DNA from: Balneola sp.
GTDB taxonomy: Bacteria > Bacteroidota > Rhodothermia > Balneolales > Balneolaceae
Direction: 5' to 3'
Assembly (NCBI GenBank): GCA_002694685.1
Contig: NZMW01000017.1
Location: 1 to 64,000 of the forward strand
DNA: 64,000 nt
Positions within the stretch are counted from its first letter, which is position 1, and every line of letters starts with the position of its first letter. The notes under the pieces were generated by a model, which was not told the DNA's origin, ran no database searches, and saw nothing but the letters and a program-made list of their open reading frames with translations. The translations under genes and the position numbers were made by a program. Below, piece by piece: positions 29,960 through 38,944 of the stretch.

Positions 29960-30027
29960 AAAATCTCCCCTTCATTAAAACTTTGCACATTCTAATGCTT
30001 TCAGATAAAGATTTTATGAATGTTCAC

Positions 30028-32409
30028 TTATTTTACCAGTGAAAGCTTGCGGGAATAAGAGTAATTCTCCGTTTTCATACGATAAATATAAAAGCCACTC
30101 GAAAGCTTGGAAGCATTGAACGTTACCGTATGCCATCCCGCTGATTTATAGCCGTCTTCAAGTGTGGCTACAGTTTGCCCTAACATATTTAGTACGTCTA
30201 TTTGAACACGGGTAGCTTCGGGGATACTGTAGCGGATGTAAGTGGTTGGGTTAAAAGGATTGGGATAGTTTTGTTCGAGAGTATAATTCAGTCCTGTAGA
30301 AGAGGCTCTCTTAGTTGGTTCTGATATAGGAATAAAGCTCCGTATATCAGACCAGTCAGATGCACCGCCAACATTTGTTGCCTGCATGCGCCAGAAAAAT
30401 TGTTGTTTGGATGGGAGGTCACGTTCCAGAGTTAGCGAAGAATCTAATGCAGTTATGGTAGTATCAAATACAACTTTTTCAAATTCGTCATCCGAGGAAA
30501 TTTCAAGCTTATAATTTTCAGCACGCTTTGTTTCTGACCAAAAGAATGTTGGGCGTGTTAAGGCGTCTTCAGTTTCATCTAAAGGAGCTTTTAAGGCTAC
30601 TTTTTCAGGGCGTTCAATAATTGAAATAAATGGCCAGCTTTCGCTCCAGGGTCCTTTTTCATCGGCATTTACACCACGAACCCGCCAGTGATAATAGGTA
30701 TCATGCTTTAAGGTATAGTTTAGCTCAAAAGTGGTTGTGTCAATATCTGAAACGTTGATTAGAATCGGGTCAAAGTTTTCATTTTCTGAAATTTGCAACT
30801 GATAGGAATCAGCAAGAAATGCAGGGTTCCAGGTAAAAGCAGGAGAAGTTTCGATATCCTCCTGAAGCTCGAATGGTTTTTCCAGTTCAACCTGATCAGG
30901 CATTCTCAGAACGGTTAATGGGAAAACTCTACTGAATTGCTGGGTTCGAAACTCAAGCTCAAAATTTCCTTTATCATCGGTGGTAGTTTGCCAACTCAGA
31001 ACGGCTGTGGTGTCTTCATTAGGGCTGAGGGTTATGTTGTCTATGCGATCAAGTTCAGTGTCTTTTCCATCCCATAAAATGAGATCGTTGGTGTCTTTTT
31101 TCTTTCCGGAATTCTTAAGGCTGACTTCGAAGTAGATAAAGTCACCACTGGTAATGGTTGATGTAGGTGAAAAAACTTCCCGAATTACAAAATAGGAAGT
31201 GGTCCACAAAAGCTGAGGGGTTTTGTCAGGAACATATCCCCATATCGAATTGAAGGAAAACCCGGACATATTCTCATAACTTAGGTTTCCGGTGATTTCA
31301 TCTGAATTCAAGGCCGTGATGCCTTCGGCGTTACCTGTGCTTACGGCAATTGATTGCCCTGACTTTTCTTTATCCCAGTACCCGGCTTTCACAGGATCAC
31401 GGTTCACCCCGATGAAGCCCCCGGTTTCTAAAGTTCCGGTTACTTTGCTTACGGTGTAGGTCTCTTCAATTTTTCCATTTCTCCGGTTAACTCCGGCAAG
31501 TCCTCCGACAAGATTGAACCCGGATACCGTTCCTGTTGAATACGACCATTTTATTTCCCCGGAATGATTATTCCCAACCAGACCTCCCACGTAAGATTTT
31601 CCAGATACATCAGCTGTGGAATAAGAGCGGGTAATAAGTCCACCATTACTTCCGGATAATCCGCCAATGGAAGAGGCTTTCTCACCAGTTACCGTTCCTT
31701 CAGCAATAGACTCAGAAATAAGCCCGTCATAATTATTACCGACCAATCCGCCAGCATTATGTCCGGTTCCATTTACTTTTGATGAAGATTTGCTTTGAAT
31801 GATTCGCCCCCGGTTAATGCCAGCCAATCCTCCAATGTATGAGGTGCCGGTTGCTTCTACCTTAGCTTCATTATTTTCAATCCGCCCTCGGTTAAACCCG
31901 ACAAGACCTCCAACATGAGTTCGGCCCTTTATTTTACCTTCTACTGAGCTGTTTTGGATTTCACCACTCGTGACTTTTCCTGTCAGCCCACCGGTAATAT
32001 TTTCACCCTGCACGGAGATCTCGGTAAGGTGTAGATCGCTGATACTTCCTTTGTTAATATGGCCAAATAGCCCATTGTATGCTTTGTTTGGCCGGTTAAT
32101 TTGTAGTCCGGAAATAGTAAATCCTTGTCCGTTGAGGTGCCCAGAGAATGCATTCGCTTCGTCTCCAATTGGAATGAACCCTTGCCCCGAATTCCATGAA
32201 GTTGTTTCTGAGGCGTCAATATCCTGTAGAAGAATGAAGTGCTTATCCAGGTGATTGCTTATTTCCTGAAGTTGTTGAAGGGTTGCAACCTGGTAAGGAT
32301 TAGCCAGAGAACCATTTCCGCCCGCAAACTGCGCACTAAGACTTGCCGAATAAATCAGGCAAAACTGGAAGGTTATAAAAAGAGCCCTAAAAAAGATTGT
32401 ATTGATCAC
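30028..32409 (-). CDS. T9SS-exported GLUG-repeat protein with fibronectin III-like domains
   Basis: The 793-residue protein has a signal peptide (about residues 1-26, ending SLSAQ). From about residue 105 to 350 come nine GLUG-type repeats of 26-28 residues, for example VGGLVGNNHSGEIKWSYS, predicted to form a beta-helix. A CARDB-like beta domain and two fibronectin III-like domains follow (YHWRVRGVNADEKGPWSESW is one core). The C-terminus is a T9SS type A sorting domain (YPNPFNPTTYIRYSIPE ... KLSLVK). It is probably attached to or released from the cell surface as an adhesin or glycan-binding protein. No catalytic motif was seen. Confidence 0.9.
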   Translation of the reverse strand: MINTIFFRALFITFQFCLIYSASLSAQFAGGNGSLANPYQVATLQQLQEISNHLDKHFILLQDIDASETTSWNSGQGFIPIGDEANAFSGHLNGQGFTISGLQINRPNKAYNGLFGHINKGSISDLHLTEISVQGENITGGLTGKVTSGEIQNSSVEGKIKGRTHVGGLVGFNRGRIENNEAKVEATGTSYIGGLAGINRGRIIQSKSSSKVNGTGHNAGGLVGNNYDGLISESIAEGTVTGEKASSIGGLSGSNGGLITRSYSTADVSGKSYVGGLVGNNHSGEIKWSYSTGTVSGFNLVGGLAGVNRRNGKIEETYTVSKVTGTLETGGFIGVNRDPVKAGYWDKEKSGQSIAVSTGNAEGITALNSDEITGNLSYENMSGFSFNSIWGYVPDKTPQLLWTTSYFVIREVFSPTSTITSGDFIYFEVSLKNSGKKKDTNDLILWDGKDTELDRIDNITLSPNEDTTAVLSWQTTTDDKGNFELEFRTQQFSRVFPLTVLRMPDQVELEKPFELQEDIETSPAFTWNPAFLADSYQLQISENENFDPILINVSDIDTTTFELNYTLKHDTYYHWRVRGVNADEKGPWSESWPFISIIERPEKVALKAPLDETEDALTRPTFFWSETKRAENYKLEISSDDEFEKVVFDTTITALDSSLTLERDLPSKQQFFWRMQATNVGGASDWSDIRSFIPISEPTKRASSTGLNYTLEQNYPNPFNPTTYIRYSIPEATRVQIDVLNMLGQTVATLEDGYKSAGWHTVTFNASKLSSGFYIYRMKTENYSYSRKLSLVK

Positions 32410-32495
32410 AAATTTAGACGTTGAGCTTGAGTCTTACCGTACCAAAAAATATGATTTTAAGCTGTTGTAGCCAACCTGTAATTAAGATAATTGGC

Positions 32496-33563
32496 TTAAG
32501 GAAAAGTGAGGGTAAAAGTAGTCCCCTTATTCTCTTCACTCTTAACCGAAATAGAACCGCCCAAGCTAGTGATGTGGTTGTAAACCAAATAAAGTCCTAT
32601 GCCCTTACTATCGGCATGGTCATGAAAGCTTTGGTTGAATTTAAAAAGCCGGTTTTTATTCTTTTTAGAATCAAAACCAATTCCATTATCAGAAAAAATA
32701 AGCTTCTTCTGTCCACTTTCTTCAACACTTTTTATGGTGATAACCGGGTTTCGATTAGGGTGAGCATACTTTATTGAATTAGAAATGAGGTTCAGGAAAA
32801 CACTTTCCAGATATATCTTGCTAAACGGAACGGTGTCAAATGCTGAAAGGTCAATATTAAATTCAGTTTCTGTTTCTTTTATCAGAGAGTCAATTGAAAT
32901 GAATATGTTTTGTAAGACCTCGGGCAGATTTATTTCAGCAATAACTGGTTCGAGATTCTCTTTCTTCTGATGATCAACATATTCATCGAGTTTGCTCTTT
33001 ATGTTTTTTGAAGCTTTTTCAAGTAACTCAACAAATTCCCTTGTTTCTTCATCCTCGATGGTTTCTATATCCATTAAAGAAAAGATGCTTAAAATACTGT
33101 TGAGAGGTGAGCGAAGGTCGTGTGTGGTGCTGAAACGAAGTTGCTTGAGGTGTTTATTGGATTTTGTGAGCTCCGATAATAACCTGTTTCGTTCGTCTTC
33201 ATGTGTTTTCTTATGAGTGATGTCTCTTGCTATGGCATAAACCAGTTCCTTCTCCTTTACTGATTTAGCAGCCCATGAAAGCCATAATACATCACCATTT
33301 TTTGTGATGTATCGATTTTCAAAGTTGACCAACTTTTTGCCTTCGTATAAGTGTTCCCTTTTCTTTTCCGTTATTCCAACATCATCAGGATGAATGAACG
33401 TATTGATGGGGCGGGAGAGTAATTCTTCTTCAGTATATCCTAAAACTTTGCACAAAGCAGGATTGATCCTTTTCAAGTATCCATCAAAACCTGCTACACA
33501 AAATAAATCAGATGATAAATCAAAAAAGGGTCGCAGAGAATATTCTGCTGATTCATTATTCAT
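32496..33563 (-). CDS. PAS-domain sensor histidine kinase
   Basis: The 355-residue soluble kinase has a PAS domain with a PAC-like tail (residues 10-118, ending in YAIARDITHKK) and a short coiled coil. The H-box carries His148 (STTHDLRSPLNS), the N-box reads NLISNSIKYAHPNRN, and the G-boxes DNGIGFD and GIGLYLVYNHI follow. No membrane segment is present, so the signal is sensed inside the cell. No response regulator gene is adjacent. Confidence 0.92.
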   Translation of the reverse strand: MNNESAEYSLRPFFDLSSDLFCVAGFDGYLKRINPALCKVLGYTEEELLSRPINTFIHPDDVGITEKKREHLYEGKKLVNFENRYITKNGDVLWLSWAAKSVKEKELVYAIARDITHKKTHEDERNRLLSELTKSNKHLKQLRFSTTHDLRSPLNSILSIFSLMDIETIEDEETREFVELLEKASKNIKSKLDEYVDHQKKENLEPVIAEINLPEVLQNIFISIDSLIKETETEFNIDLSAFDTVPFSKIYLESVFLNLISNSIKYAHPNRNPVITIKSVEESGQKKLIFSDNGIGFDSKKNKNRLFKFNQSFHDHADSKGIGLYLVYNHITSLGGSISVKSEENKGTTFTLTFP

Positions 33564-33711
33564 TGGCTGTCTAACTTAAAAAAATAACCTAAAGCTATGC
33601 CTCCCAAGTTATAGGAATGCACGGAATTTTCTAGTGTTTTTTTAAGCTCAATTAATATTGAAAAGAAAGTAAGGCGTGTCGCTCTTTTATATAGAATTTA
33701 GAATCACATTA

Positions 33712-35190
33712 TCAGGCTTTACCAATTAAATCCTGGGCAATAATGGACGAAGAAAGTACGCCGGGCAGACCTGCTCCCGGATGAGTGCCAGCTCCTACAA
33801 AGTAGAGATTGTCAACATCCTCTGACTTATTATGAGGCCGAAACCAAGCTGATTGAGTCAGTATCGGTTCCACTGAAAAAGCTGATCCCTTATAGCTGTT
33901 CAATACATTTTGAAAGTGGAGAGGGTCAATGTAATGTTCAGCAATAATGTTTTCCTGTAAATCAGGTAAGTAATTTTCTTCGAGGAAATTCATGATGGCA
34001 TCTCGGTATTTAGGAGCCATTTCTTCCCAGTCAGTTCCGCTGTCTAAATGGGGGACAGGCGAAAGCACATAGAAACCTTCACATCCTTCCGGTGCCATTG
34101 AAGGATCTGTGATGGTAGGCATGTGGAGGTACAGAGAGAAATCTTCAGCAAGCTTTTTATCATGAAAGATATCTTCCAATAATTCTTTGTAGCGTTCACC
34201 CAAGATGATATTGTGGTGAGCGAGTCCTGAATCGGTGTACCGCTTTTTAGTTCCGAAATAGATAACAAAAAGAGACATGCTATACTTGGTACGCTCAATT
34301 TTGCGGTCGGTGTATTTCTTCCGGTGTTTTGGGTTGATGAGATTTTTATATGTGAAAGCAACATCAGCATTAGAAACGACTTCATCAGCTTTTACTACTT
34401 CTCCATTCTTCATCCTTACACCGATGGCCTTCCCGTTCTCTACTAAAATTTCATCAACTTCGGCTTCAGTTTGAATTTTTCCGCCTTGCTCGAGAATAAG
34501 TTTTTCTAAGGCATTCACAATAGCCCCGGTTCCTCCCATAGCATAATGAACTCCCCATTCTCTTTCGAGGTAGTGAATCATCGCATAAATAGAAGTGGTG
34601 TCGAAAGGATTCCCGCCAACCAGTAAAGGGTGGAAGGAGAAACACTGCCGCAAGAAGTCGTCTTTTATGAATTGAGAAACATATTTATAGACCGTTTTGT
34701 AAGACTGAAGTTTGATCAAGTCTGGGGCCACCTTTAGCATATCTGTAAACTTAAGGAATGGCTGGTCTGCCAGCTCTACAAATCCTTTGTCAAAAATAGC
34801 CTTCGTGGTACCGAGAAATTTTTCATAGCCTTCAATATCCTCGGGACTTCGCTTACGAATCTCTTCAAGTGTAAATTCATGATCATTGTTATAGTCGAAG
34901 TGTTTACCGTCAGCGTCGAAAATACGGTAAAAAGGATCACAGGGGACAAATTCCACATATTCTTCCCGCTTCTTTCCCGCCGCTTCGAATATATCATCGA
35001 ACATAAATGGAGCGGTGATTACGGTAGGTCCGCCATCAAATTTAAAGCCGTTTTTCTCATAGACGTAAGCCCGTCCGCCAAGCTTATCTCTTTTCTCTAA
35101 AATGGTTACATCGTGACCGGCAGAAAGGAGGCGTGATGCAGCACCTAAACCGCCAAATCCACTTCCTATAACAATGATCTTCTTTTTCAT
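33712..35190 (-). CDS. crtI: Phytoene desaturase (CrtI family)
   Basis: The 492-residue flavoprotein has the FAD-binding start [20 protein letters not shown] and [15 protein letters not shown] (residues 6-45), then [14 protein letters not shown]. The typical CrtI C-terminus is [20 protein letters not shown]. CrtI enzymes desaturate phytoene toward lycopene; close homologues act on diapophytoene, and others are ketolases, so substrate and step number are inferred. No phytoene synthase, cyclase or hydroxylase gene lies in the window. It may supply membrane carotenoids, as in pigmented marine relatives. Confidence 0.85.
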   Translation of the reverse strand: MKKKIIVIGSGFGGLGAASRLLSAGHDVTILEKRDKLGGRAYVYEKNGFKFDGGPTVITAPFMFDDIFEAAGKKREEYVEFVPCDPFYRIFDADGKHFDYNNDHEFTLEEIRKRSPEDIEGYEKFLGTTKAIFDKGFVELADQPFLKFTDMLKVAPDLIKLQSYKTVYKYVSQFIKDDFLRQCFSFHPLLVGGNPFDTTSIYAMIHYLEREWGVHYAMGGTGAIVNALEKLILEQGGKIQTEAEVDEILVENGKAIGVRMKNGEVVKADEVVSNADVAFTYKNLINPKHRKKYTDRKIERTKYSMSLFVIYFGTKKRYTDSGLAHHNIILGERYKELLEDIFHDKKLAEDFSLYLHMPTITDPSMAPEGCEGFYVLSPVPHLDSGTDWEEMAPKYRDAIMNFLEENYLPDLQENIIAEHYIDPLHFQNVLNSYKGSAFSVEPILTQSAWFRPHNKSEDVDNLYFVGAGTHPGAGLPGVLSSSIIAQDLIGKA

Positions 35191-35254
35191 TCAACAATTG
35201 ATTTTGTGTTCTGTGCGAAAAACGGAAAATCAGGAATAATCAATCCCGAAAAAA

Positions 35255-35920
35255 TCAATTATTTTCAATTTGCTTCACAAAGCCGGCGTATCCATTTCTA
35301 TTAAGCCGATTCATTTCTTGCTTCGCTTTTTCAGGATCTGTGTATCGTCCAAAGTATACCCGGTAAAATGTCTGCCCTTTCACTTTGATATTCTCAACTC
35401 TGGTTCCCTCTATTTCTGCAGAATGCTTCTCAGCTTCTTTCTTATCCTGATAAGAGCCAAGCTGAACCGTGTAGTTAGGAACTTTAATGTCAGTAATGCG
35501 TGAATTTTCTAAATCACCTTCTAACAAATATAGCCGAACCCTTGCGGTACCCGGGCCAATCATTTCGATTTGCTTAGCAGCAGCTCTTGATAAATCTATA
35601 ATGCGGTCTTTGGCATAAGGTCCTCGATCATTAATGCGAACCTGAACGGTTTTGCCATTATCCAGATTTTCAACCAATAAGATGGTTCCGAAAGGAAGTG
35701 TTCGGTGAGCGGCAGTGACCCCGTCCATATCATATATTTCACCATTGGCGGTTAATTTGCCATGAAAGTTTGGTCCATACCAGCTGGAAACGCCGGTTTC
35801 AATAGCTTCCGCATTTTCAGAAGAGTAATCAGCAAAGTCAGCGCCCCTTTTCGAGACACCACAGGCAGAGATAAAAATAGCCGTTAAAACAAAAAGAAGC
35901 GTTTTGGTAAATATATGCAT
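35255..35920 (-). CDS. rlpA: RlpA-like septal lytic transglycosylase lipoprotein with SPOR domain
   Basis: The 221-residue protein has a lipobox (AIFISACGVS, Cys20). The double-psi beta-barrel RlpA domain (SSWYGPNFHGKLTANGE through VRINDRGPYAKDRIIDLS) carries the His and Asp typical of active RlpA. A C-terminal SPOR domain (YTVQLGSYQDKKEAEKH ... FYRVYFGRY) binds denuded peptidoglycan at the septum. The frame is open to 36046, but the ATG at 35920 puts the signal peptide at the N-terminus. The ribosome site is weak, and the ATG at 35941 is an alternative. It follows the upstream sensor kinase by about 50 nt. Confidence 0.88.
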   Translation of the reverse strand: MHIFTKTLLFVLTAIFISACGVSKRGADFADYSSENAEAIETGVSSWYGPNFHGKLTANGEIYDMDGVTAAHRTLPFGTILLVENLDNGKTVQVRINDRGPYAKDRIIDLSRAAAKQIEMIGPGTARVRLYLLEGDLENSRITDIKVPNYTVQLGSYQDKKEAEKHSAEIEGTRVENIKVKGQTFYRVYFGRYTDPEKAKQEMNRLNRNGYAGFVKQIENN

Positions 35921-35972
35921 GGAGATGATTTGATTTAGCATCTCAAAATATATCTCGCTTTGATATGAAATG

Positions 35973-36974
35973 CTATTTGGCTTCTTCCAAAATAACAGAA
36001 AAAACAGACCCTTCACCTGGAGTAGAGTCCAAGTGAATGCTGCCATTCATTCTTTCAACTAAATTATGAACAATAAATAAACCTAGTCCGGTAGTTTTTT
36101 CGCCACCGGTTGGAGCAGCGGAAAGCTTAGAAAATTTTTGATAAAGCTTTTTTCGATCGTCTTTCGTGAAACCGGGCCCCTCATCACTAATACTAAATTT
36201 AACTTTCCCTTCTTTTTTTAGATGCTCAACAGCAATTTTCACTGTTGAGTGCTTGTCTGAAAACTTATAGGCATTGTTGATGAGGTTTTCTAAAATCCGT
36301 TTCAATCCATCCTGATCAGCCACTACCCTCGGAAGGTTATCCTGAATACTTAAAGTCGTTTTTATTCTTTTTTTATTGCCTAAAACGTTGAGGGAGTCAT
36401 AGGCTTCTTTGGCAATAGCCTCAGCTTTAACAGGCTTTAATTCTAGTTTAACTTCCCCATGGTCAATATTGTTAATGTCTTTCATATTACTCACCAGATT
36501 ATTTATTCGCACAGTGAGGTCATAAATATTGCCGGCATATTCTTTGATCTCTTCAGGAGGCAGTTGATCGGCATCCATAGTCATGATTTCCGAAATGGCA
36601 GAAATAGAATTGAGGGGGCTGCGAATATCATGTGACACAACTCCAATAAAGCGATGAACATCATCATTTACGGAGGTGGAACTTGTTGAGCGAGAACTCA
36701 AAGTATCATTCAAAGTGTCCAGGTTTTTTCTATCCTTTTGGTAATTCATAATTCTATTACCCAAAAAGATGATAACTACTAGACTGACTCCAAGCAGAAT
36801 CAGGAGTGTTTCGTGAGTAAGCCATTGCAGGTTATTAACCATCAATGGGCCATAGAAGATATTAGAGATTTGCCGGTTCAATATGCCTATAGCGTGTGGC
36901 AGTGATGCATAGTCTTGCATCGTTACCACAAAAGTGCTAACAAACATACCTTGGTGGCATGCTGAGCCAATCAT
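35973..36974 (-). CDS. Membrane-associated sensor histidine kinase
   Basis: A 333-residue kinase with a short N-terminal region, one clear membrane helix (about residues 56-73) and a linker. The H-box has His115 (GVVSHDIRSPLNS), the N-box reads NLINNAYKFSD, and the G-boxes DEGPGF and TTGLGLFIVHNLVERM follow. The N-terminal 45 residues contain no recognised sensor, and the true start may be the in-frame Met46. It has no adjacent response regulator. The closest downstream gene is the RlpA lipoprotein on the same strand. Confidence 0.88.
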   Translation of the reverse strand: MIGSACHQGMFVSTFVVTMQDYASLPHAIGILNRQISNIFYGPLMVNNLQWLTHETLLILLGVSLVVIIFLGNRIMNYQKDRKNLDTLNDTLSSRSTSSTSVNDDVHRFIGVVSHDIRSPLNSISAISEIMTMDADQLPPEEIKEYAGNIYDLTVRINNLVSNMKDINNIDHGEVKLELKPVKAEAIAKEAYDSLNVLGNKKRIKTTLSIQDNLPRVVADQDGLKRILENLINNAYKFSDKHSTVKIAVEHLKKEGKVKFSISDEGPGFTKDDRKKLYQKFSKLSAAPTGGEKTTGLGLFIVHNLVERMNGSIHLDSTPGEGSVFSVILEEAK

Positions 36975-37069
36975 TTATTACCCTTAAAAGCTGTATTTCC
37001 TAAAGTTGTGGCTAATATACTTTAACAAATGGTAAATATCATTCGGAAGAAAGGAATTTTATGGAACTG

Positions 37070-37141
37070 AGCCGAAGATCGGATTTGAACCGACGACCTA
37101 TTCTTTACGAGAGAATTGCTCTACCCCTGAGCTACTTCGGC
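37070..37141 (-). tRNA. trnT: tRNA-Thr (anticodon CGT)
   Basis: On the minus strand the acceptor GCCGAAG pairs with CTTCGGC. The anticodon stem ATTCT/AGAAT encloses CTCGTAA (anticodon CGT, reading ACG), and the T-arm contains GGTTCAAATCC. The discriminator is T and CCA is not encoded. It has a plausible promoter of its own and is not next to another tRNA. Confidence 0.95.
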
Positions 37142-37155
37142 TTGTCTTGAAACTA

Positions 37156-37185
37156 ATAGTACTATTCTTTTTGATTCTTATGCAA
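37156..37185 (-). promoter_or_regulatory. Possible promoter of tRNA-Thr
   Basis: On the minus strand TTGCAT (37180-37185) and TACTAT (37156-37161) are 18 bp apart. The second box ends 14 nt before the mature tRNA 5' end. The fit to a -35/-10 pair is moderate and based only on position and similarity. Confidence 0.35.
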
Positions 37186-37223
37186 GAGTAGAGTAATCAA
37201 CGTACCTTAAAAAGAAAAAATAG

Positions 37224-37817
37224 ATGTCGGTAACTCTTATCCTGATTGTGGCGAACGTACTGGTTTCGATGTTAGCCCTTTATGTAGTCCCGCAAGTTTT
37301 TGAGAAAGGAATGATGATGCCTTATCGGGTCGTTCGCGAAAACACCTGGTATGAACTGATTAGCTCAGGCTTTATACATGCGGGAATTGGCCATTTATTT
37401 TTGAATATGTTCGTGCTGTTCTTTTTCGGGCTTGTACTGGAAAGGTCAGTTGGGAGAGAGCATTTTATTGCGCTTTACCTCACCGGTCTTATCATTTCGA
37501 GTTTGCCTTCATTATTTCAACACAAGGATAATCCCGACTTTGCAACAGTGGGGGCTTCAGGAGCCGTAGAGGGAGTGCTATTCGGATTTATAGTTCTATT
37601 CCCCCTTGACCCTATATATATCATGTTCATCCCCTTTGGGATACCTGCTATTGTTTTCGGAATTTTATTCCTGATTTACAGCGTCTATGCAAGTCGCAGG
37701 GAGGGCAAGGTAAACCATGAAGCACATATAGCAGGCGCTGTTTGGGGTGTGCTGTACATGATTATTTTTGTTCCCAACACCATTGATCACTTTTTGACCG
37801 TACTTGGGTTACTTTAA
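37224..37817 (+). CDS. Rhomboid family intramembrane serine protease
   Basis: The 197-residue, six-helix protein has the catalytic serine Ser112 in VGASGAVEGVLFG and the partner His168 in HEAHIAGAVWG. The oxyanion-side His57 and Asn61 lie in HLFLNMFVLFFFG. All rhomboid active residues are therefore present. Rhomboids cut membrane proteins within the bilayer; the substrate here is unknown. It is convergent with serC, with only nine bases between the stop codons. Confidence 0.93.
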   Translation: MSVTLILIVANVLVSMLALYVVPQVFEKGMMMPYRVVRENTWYELISSGFIHAGIGHLFLNMFVLFFFGLVLERSVGREHFIALYLTGLIISSLPSLFQHKDNPDFATVGASGAVEGVLFGFIVLFPLDPIYIMFIPFGIPAIVFGILFLIYSVYASRREGKVNHEAHIAGAVWGVLYMIIFVPNTIDHFLTVLGLL

Positions 37818-37826
37818 GAGGTGGTC

Positions 37827-38906
37827 CTAGCCATTTTTTGAGCGGAAGTCCTTCATGAAATCTGTTAAAGCCTGCACGGACTCTAGCTCACAAGCATTAT
37901 AGATACTGGCTCTGATACCACCCATACTGCGATGACCTCTTAAAGCTACGAGATCATGTTGTTTTGCCTCTTGAAGAAACAGCTCTTCCAACTCTTCTGA
38001 AGGTAATCGAAAAGTAACGTTCATTTTGGAACGGGATGCTTTCTCGGCAGCACCTCTGTAAAACTCATCAGAATCAATGGTGCTGTAAAGCAGATCTGCT
38101 TTTTTATTATTGATATCTACGAAATGAGGGATGCCGCCTTTCTCTTCCACCCATTTCAAAACAAGATTCACCATGTATACTGCAAAGGTGGGAGGTGTAT
38201 TGAAAATCCTCTCGGCATGCGAATGGAAATCAAGAAAACTGGGGATGTCTTTTTTATTGGCTGTTTGAAGAAAGTCTTTTCGAACAATTACAACGGTAAC
38301 CCCTGATGGGCCCAGGTTTTTTTGTGCACCTGCATAAATCAATCCATAGCGGTCGATGTCAATCGGGCGGGAGATGAAATCTGAGGAAGCATCACAAATA
38401 AGAGGAGCTCCATTCGATTCCGGTTCAGAAGAAAATTGAGTTCCATAAATGGTATTGTTTGAAGTAAAGTGAACATATCTTGGATCTTCTGAAAGATTCA
38501 GCTCACTATTTTCAGGGACCCTTGAGAACTTTTGATCCTCGCTGCTAAAAGGCACATGAACCTTGCCAAACAGCTTAGCTTCAGCGATAGCTTTTTCTGA
38601 CCAAACCCCGGTATTAATAATATCTGCGGTATCATTCTTAGAAAGAAAATTAAGCGGGATTTGCATGAACTGAGCTGTGGCTCCGCCCTGTAAAAACATG
38701 ATGTGGAAATCATCACCAAGTCCTAAAATTCGTGTAAGCCGTTCTTTTGCCTCGGTATCGACTTGAGTGTAAGAGGGGCCGCGGTGACTTTTTTCCATGA
38801 TGGAAGTCCCAGTTCCTTTATAATCGAGAAGTTCTTCCTGTACAGTTTCTAAGACTTCAAGAGGCAAGGCAGCAGGGCCGGCACTAAAATTGTGAACTCG
38901 TTTCAT
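37827..38906 (-). CDS. serC: Phosphoserine aminotransferase
   Basis: The 359-residue PLP enzyme starts KRVHNFSAGPAALPLEVLE, the SerC signature. It has the lysine that binds PLP, Lys196, in YAGAQKNLGPSG, and ends with RGHRSMGGIRASIYNA near the C-terminus. It converts 3-phosphohydroxypyruvate plus glutamate to phosphoserine in serine synthesis, and the equivalent step in vitamin B6 synthesis. It lies 38 nt downstream of a DUF1015 gene on the same strand, a pairing seen in other genomes. serA is not in the window. Confidence 0.96.
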   Translation of the reverse strand: MKRVHNFSAGPAALPLEVLETVQEELLDYKGTGTSIMEKSHRGPSYTQVDTEAKERLTRILGLGDDFHIMFLQGGATAQFMQIPLNFLSKNDTADIINTGVWSEKAIAEAKLFGKVHVPFSSEDQKFSRVPENSELNLSEDPRYVHFTSNNTIYGTQFSSEPESNGAPLICDASSDFISRPIDIDRYGLIYAGAQKNLGPSGVTVVIVRKDFLQTANKKDIPSFLDFHSHAERIFNTPPTFAVYMVNLVLKWVEEKGGIPHFVDINNKKADLLYSTIDSDEFYRGAAEKASRSKMNVTFRLPSEELEELFLQEAKQHDLVALRGHRSMGGIRASIYNACELESVQALTDFMKDFRSKNG

Positions 38907-38944
38907 CGGGTTAGAGAAATAAGAATGTTAGAACTAAAATGAGA

